Assembly: GCA_963802205.1 (NCBI GenBank)
Contig: CAWDHW010000010.1
Span: 1 to 64,000 of the forward strand
Source: DYRB01 sp963802205
GTDB taxonomy: Bacteria > Pseudomonadota > Gammaproteobacteria > Chromatiales > Chromatiaceae
Direction of reading: 5' to 3'
Length of the DNA stretch: 64,000 nt
Shown: positions 61,385 to 64,000 of the stretch, one piece after another
Layout of the letters: each line of letters begins with the position of its first letter
How positions within the stretch are numbered: the first letter of the stretch is position 1
Notes under the pieces: generated by a model
Seen by the model: the letters and a program-made list of their open reading frames with translations, nothing else
What the model was told of the DNA's origin: nothing
The model's database searches: none
Made by a program: the position numbers and the translations under genes

Positions 61385-62134
61385 TCAACGACATCCGCTG
61401 AGCCATTGATCCAGCGCGGGGATGGCGGAGTGGCGCGTCAAGTCCACCTGCAAGGGCGTGATGGATACCTGGCCTTCACGCACGGCGTGAAAGTCCGTCC
61501 CGGGCCCCGCATCCTGTTCGGGACCGGCGGGTCCGACCCAATAGACGGTGCGACCGCGCGGGTCCAGTGCCGCCGTCACGGGCTCGGCCTTGTGCCGGTG
61601 CCCGAGGCGCGTCGCCGCATAGCCGCGGATAGCGGCCAGGGGCAGGTCCGGGACATTGACGTTGAGGACGATACTCGGCTCCAGCGGCTGCGCCCGCAGC
61701 CGGGCTACCAGATCGGCCGCGATGTGTGCCGCGGTTTCCAGGTACTTGGGGGCGTGCGAGTCCTGGGAGACGGCAATGGCTGGCAGGCCCAGAAAGCGCC
61801 CCTCGGTAGCCGCCGCCACGGTCCCGGAGTAGATCACGTCATCGCCCAGATTGGGCCCGTGATTGATCCCGGCCACCACCAGGTCCGGCTCCACATCCAG
61901 CAACCCGGTGATGGCGAGGTGGACGCAGTCCGTCGGAGTCCCCTCGACGCGATAGAAATCCTCCGCCACCCGGTGGGCGCGGATCGGAACATCCAGGGTC
62001 AGGGAGTTACTGGCCCCGCTGCGGTCGCGCTCCGGCGCCACCACGATGACCCGCCCCAGGGGCCGCAGGGCCTCGACCAGGGCGCGCAGACCGGGGGATT
62101 GATAGCCGTCGTCGTTACTGACCAGGATCTTCAT
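61385..62134 (-). CDS. surE: 5'/3'-nucleotidase SurE
   Basis: 249 residues from the ATG at 62134. The metal site is the N-terminal KILVSNDDGYQSPG; other SurE motifs are VVAPERDRSGASNSLT, VEGTPTDCVHLAI and GINHGPNLGDDVIYSGTVAAATEG. A stress-survival nucleotidase acting on nucleoside monophosphates and short polyphosphates. First gene of surE-pcm-nlpD-rpoS. Confidence 0.95.
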   Translation of the reverse strand: MKILVSNDDGYQSPGLRALVEALRPLGRVIVVAPERDRSGASNSLTLDVPIRAHRVAEDFYRVEGTPTDCVHLAITGLLDVEPDLVVAGINHGPNLGDDVIYSGTVAAATEGRFLGLPAIAVSQDSHAPKYLETAAHIAADLVARLRAQPLEPSIVLNVNVPDLPLAAIRGYAATRLGHRHKAEPVTAALDPRGRTVYWVGPAGPEQDAGPGTDFHAVREGQVSITPLQVDLTRHSAIPALDQWLSGCR

Positions 62135-62495
62135 GGATGACAGGGGATTACATGAGTGATGCCCGAATGTGTAGCGGGCCAACCTTGCCGGGCGACACCG
62201 CCGCGAGCGCCGGCAACGGCGCCAGCCCTCGGCCCGCCTGCATCATACTGACAAAGGCCAGTCCGGGCACCCGATGCCTTCACCGTAAGATAACAAGAAC
62301 CCCGTCACAGAATAACAGTGGCAAATAACGTGGCAAACTACAGGCCAGCGAGCGTTGGCAACCACAGGAATTTAGGAACACGCTCGGGGCATGGAGACGA
62401 CCTCGGCGGCGGTCGCTTGCGCCATGACGCCCACGCATCCGACCGGGTGGGTCGCGTTATATACTCTTTGCCCCCCAGTCGAGACCCCAGGGTCC
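62135..62495. other. Divergent promoter region between surE and smr
   Basis: 361 bases without a gene. The central part (62280-62345) is richer in A/T (TAAGATAACAAGAA, GAATAACAGTGGCAAATAAC) and likely holds both promoters, but no clear pair could be fixed. Confidence 0.4.
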
Positions 62496-63056
62496 ATGAG
62501 CAAGCCACCCGCAACCGCCGAGCTTGAGCTGTTCCAGGCCGCCTGCGAGGGCGCCCAGCCTCTGGCGTACGACCTGGCCGAACCCTACCGGCGCCGCCCC
62601 CCGCCCCTGCCCATCCCCCAACCGGCCCACCTGCTGGACGCCGACGAGGCGCAGGCGGTGCTGTCCGAGGCCGAGGTCGAGACGGGAGATTTCCTGTTCT
62701 TCGCCCGCCCCGGGGTACAGAACCGGGTCCTCCACGACCTGCAACGGGGCCACTTCGAGGTGGACATCGAACTCGACCTTCATGGGCTGACGGTGGAGAT
62801 CGCCCGCCGTGTCCTTGGCGAATTCCTGCGCGACTGCGCGCGGCTGCGGGTACGCTGTGCCCGCATCATCCACGGCAAGGGATTCGGCTCCGCCGAGCGC
62901 CAGTCGGTGCTCAAGTGCAAGGTGAACTACTGGCTACGGCTCCGCGAGGAGGTCCTCGCCTTCTGTTCGGCCACCCGGCGCGATGGCGGGACTGGGGCCG
63001 TCTACGTCCTGCTGCGTAACCCGGACAAGGCCCTGCGCCAACCCCGACGCCGCTGA
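62496..63056 (+). CDS. Smr/MutS2-domain protein
   Basis: 186 residues from the ATG at 62496. After a Pro-rich N-terminal third comes the Smr domain: VDIELDLHGLTVEIARRVLGEFL with the DLHG motif, RCARIIHGKGFGS with the HGKG motif, and LKCKVNYWLRL. Stand-alone Smr proteins of this type (YdaL-like) are predicted or shown to have nicking endonuclease activity. Transcribed away from surE; the tmcA start is 59 bases after the stop. Confidence 0.88.
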   Translation: MSKPPATAELELFQAACEGAQPLAYDLAEPYRRRPPPLPIPQPAHLLDADEAQAVLSEAEVETGDFLFFARPGVQNRVLHDLQRGHFEVDIELDLHGLTVEIARRVLGEFLRDCARLRVRCARIIHGKGFGSAERQSVLKCKVNYWLRLREEVLAFCSATRRDGGTGAVYVLLRNPDKALRQPRRR

Positions 63057-63115
63057 TGGTTCAGGGCAGACCAACCCCCTGTGATACGACGCCCTCCCGA
63101 GCCCCCAGCACCACC

Positions 63116-64000
63116 ATGCCCGATCCAGCCATTGCCACCCTCGCCGCCCGCCTGCGCGCCATAGCCCGTGCCAGCCTGCCAGCGCCGCGCCCTGGTCCTG
63201 AGCGGCCCGGCCCCCTGGACTCTGGCCGCCGCGCGCCTGGCCCTGGCCGATCCTGTTGCCAGCGGCACCGTCACCTGGCTCACCGGGCGCGACATCCCCG
63301 AACCCCACCTCCCCCCGAACGCTGGCGCCAGGCTGCTGGGCGGGGAGTCCGACACCCTGGTCTACGATACCCAGGGCGGATTCGACCCCGACAGCCTCGG
63401 AGCCGCCCTCGGGGCGCTCCGCGGTGGCGGGCTCCTGATCCTGTTGACCCCAGACCTGGACGTCTGGCCAGACCTCCCCGATCCCCTGACGCCCCACGGC
63501 CTGCCCCCACCCCGTGGACTACCCGACGGGACCGGGCGTCTGGTGCGACGCCTGGTGCAGGTCCTCGCCACGGCCCCCGGGGTGACCCTGGTCCACCCGG
63601 ATCGGCCTCTGCCCCCTTCACCAGCCGGCACAGGCGTCCCCCCTAACCTGGCCACACTGCAAGCGGACCCCACCACCCCGGACCAGGGCCGCGCAATCGC
63701 CGCCATCCTCAAAATGGCGCGCGGCCGGGCCCGCCGTCCCCTGGTCATCACCTCCGACCGGGGGCGCGGTAAGTCCTCCGCCCTCGGGCTCGCCGCCGCG
63801 CGACTCCTCGCCGAGGACGCGGCCAAGATTCTGGTCACAGCCCCCCGCCACGAGGCCGTCACACCCGTCTTTACCCATGCCGGGCGCCTGCTGGCGGAAC
63901 GCGGACTCGAGTTCGAGACAGGCCCGGGCCTGGTGTCCCCGGGGGCGGCGTGGTTGAAATTCCTCCCACCGGACATCCTGGCCCAGGCCGGCCCCAGTGC
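63116..64000 (+). pseudogene. tmcA: tRNA(Met) cytidine acetyltransferase TmcA, N-terminal part; frameshifted as sequenced and cut by window edge
   Basis: ATG 63116 opens a frame (MPDPAIATLAARLRAIARASL) that fits the family for about 20 residues. From about 63180 the family sequence continues in the next frame: QRRALVLSGPAPW, TVTWLTGRD, LLGGESDTLVYD and ALRGGGLLILLTPD, with the Walker A segment TSDRGRGKSSALGLAAARL near 63750. Removing one C from CTGCCAGCG (about 63176-63184) gives ARASLQRRALVLSG in one frame. TmcA acetylates the wobble cytidine of elongator tRNA-Met using acetyl-CoA and ATP. Only the N-terminal and part of the helicase-like domain are inside the window. Confidence 0.8.

Overview
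The window reads as chromosomal DNA of a high-GC purple sulfur gammaproteobacterium, probably Chromatiaceae. The most telling gene is a sulfur globule envelope protein (6207-6563). The housekeeping blocks also fit: surE-pcm-nlpD-rpoS, rpsF-rpsR-DUF2232-rplI, hemCDX divergent from argH, and a full cbb3 oxidase locus. I saw no rRNA, tRNA, CRISPR array, prophage or transposase gene.

Layout. 1-1.95 kb: end of an ATP-grasp gene, an N-formylglutamate amidohydrolase-like gene with a frameshift, and a decayed MNT/HEPN remnant. 1.9-6.6 kb: topB, mgtE and the sulfur globule gene behind a class II FNR-type promoter. 6.7-12.7 kb: a FixH/YtkA-like protein, dacB, DUF599, an RNA-binding protein, two tandem glycine-zipper lipoproteins, a Rap1a-like protein, and an NAD-dependent epimerase gene interrupted by a short palindromic repeat array. 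12.7-18.1 kb: a ferredoxin-type reductase, hemX, hemD, hemC and argH. 18.2-21.7 kb: yacG, zapD and the ribosomal operon. 21.8-28.0 kb: envelope genes arnD, arnC, a PAP2 phosphatase, a uracil-DNA glycosylase homologue and a PlpD-type patatin autotransporter. 28.2-31.2 kb: baeS-baeR and a Spy/CpxP-like protein. 31.4-40.0 kb: two MFS transporters, an RlpA-like protein, gltX, msrA, aroC and tolC.

40.2-49.1 kb is the most interesting region: a diffusible signal factor (DSF) quorum-sensing locus. It has an RpfG-type REC/HD-GYP gene, an RpfC-type hybrid kinase and an RpfF-type DSF synthase. Set among them are a cyclopropane-synthase-like methyltransferase, a FabF-like ketosynthase, a dedicated acyl carrier protein and a kinase-less, degenerate paralogue of the RpfC output half. 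I infer a DSF system with its own tailoring set that could make a modified acyl signal. 49.5-58.3 kb holds ccoNOQP, a small membrane protein and ccoGHIS, again with an FNR box. 58.7-64 kb holds rpoS, nlpD, pcm, surE, smr and the start of tmcA.

Four genes (at about 1.24, 20.24, 40.52 and 63.18 kb) each carry an apparent single-base insertion while keeping good family sequence on both sides. Sequencing or assembly error is a serious possibility, so they are marked pseudogene only in the sense of 'as sequenced'. A fifth gene (7.28 kb) is shifted by a 5-bp tandem duplication, and a sixth (12.4 kb) is interrupted by the palindromic repeat.
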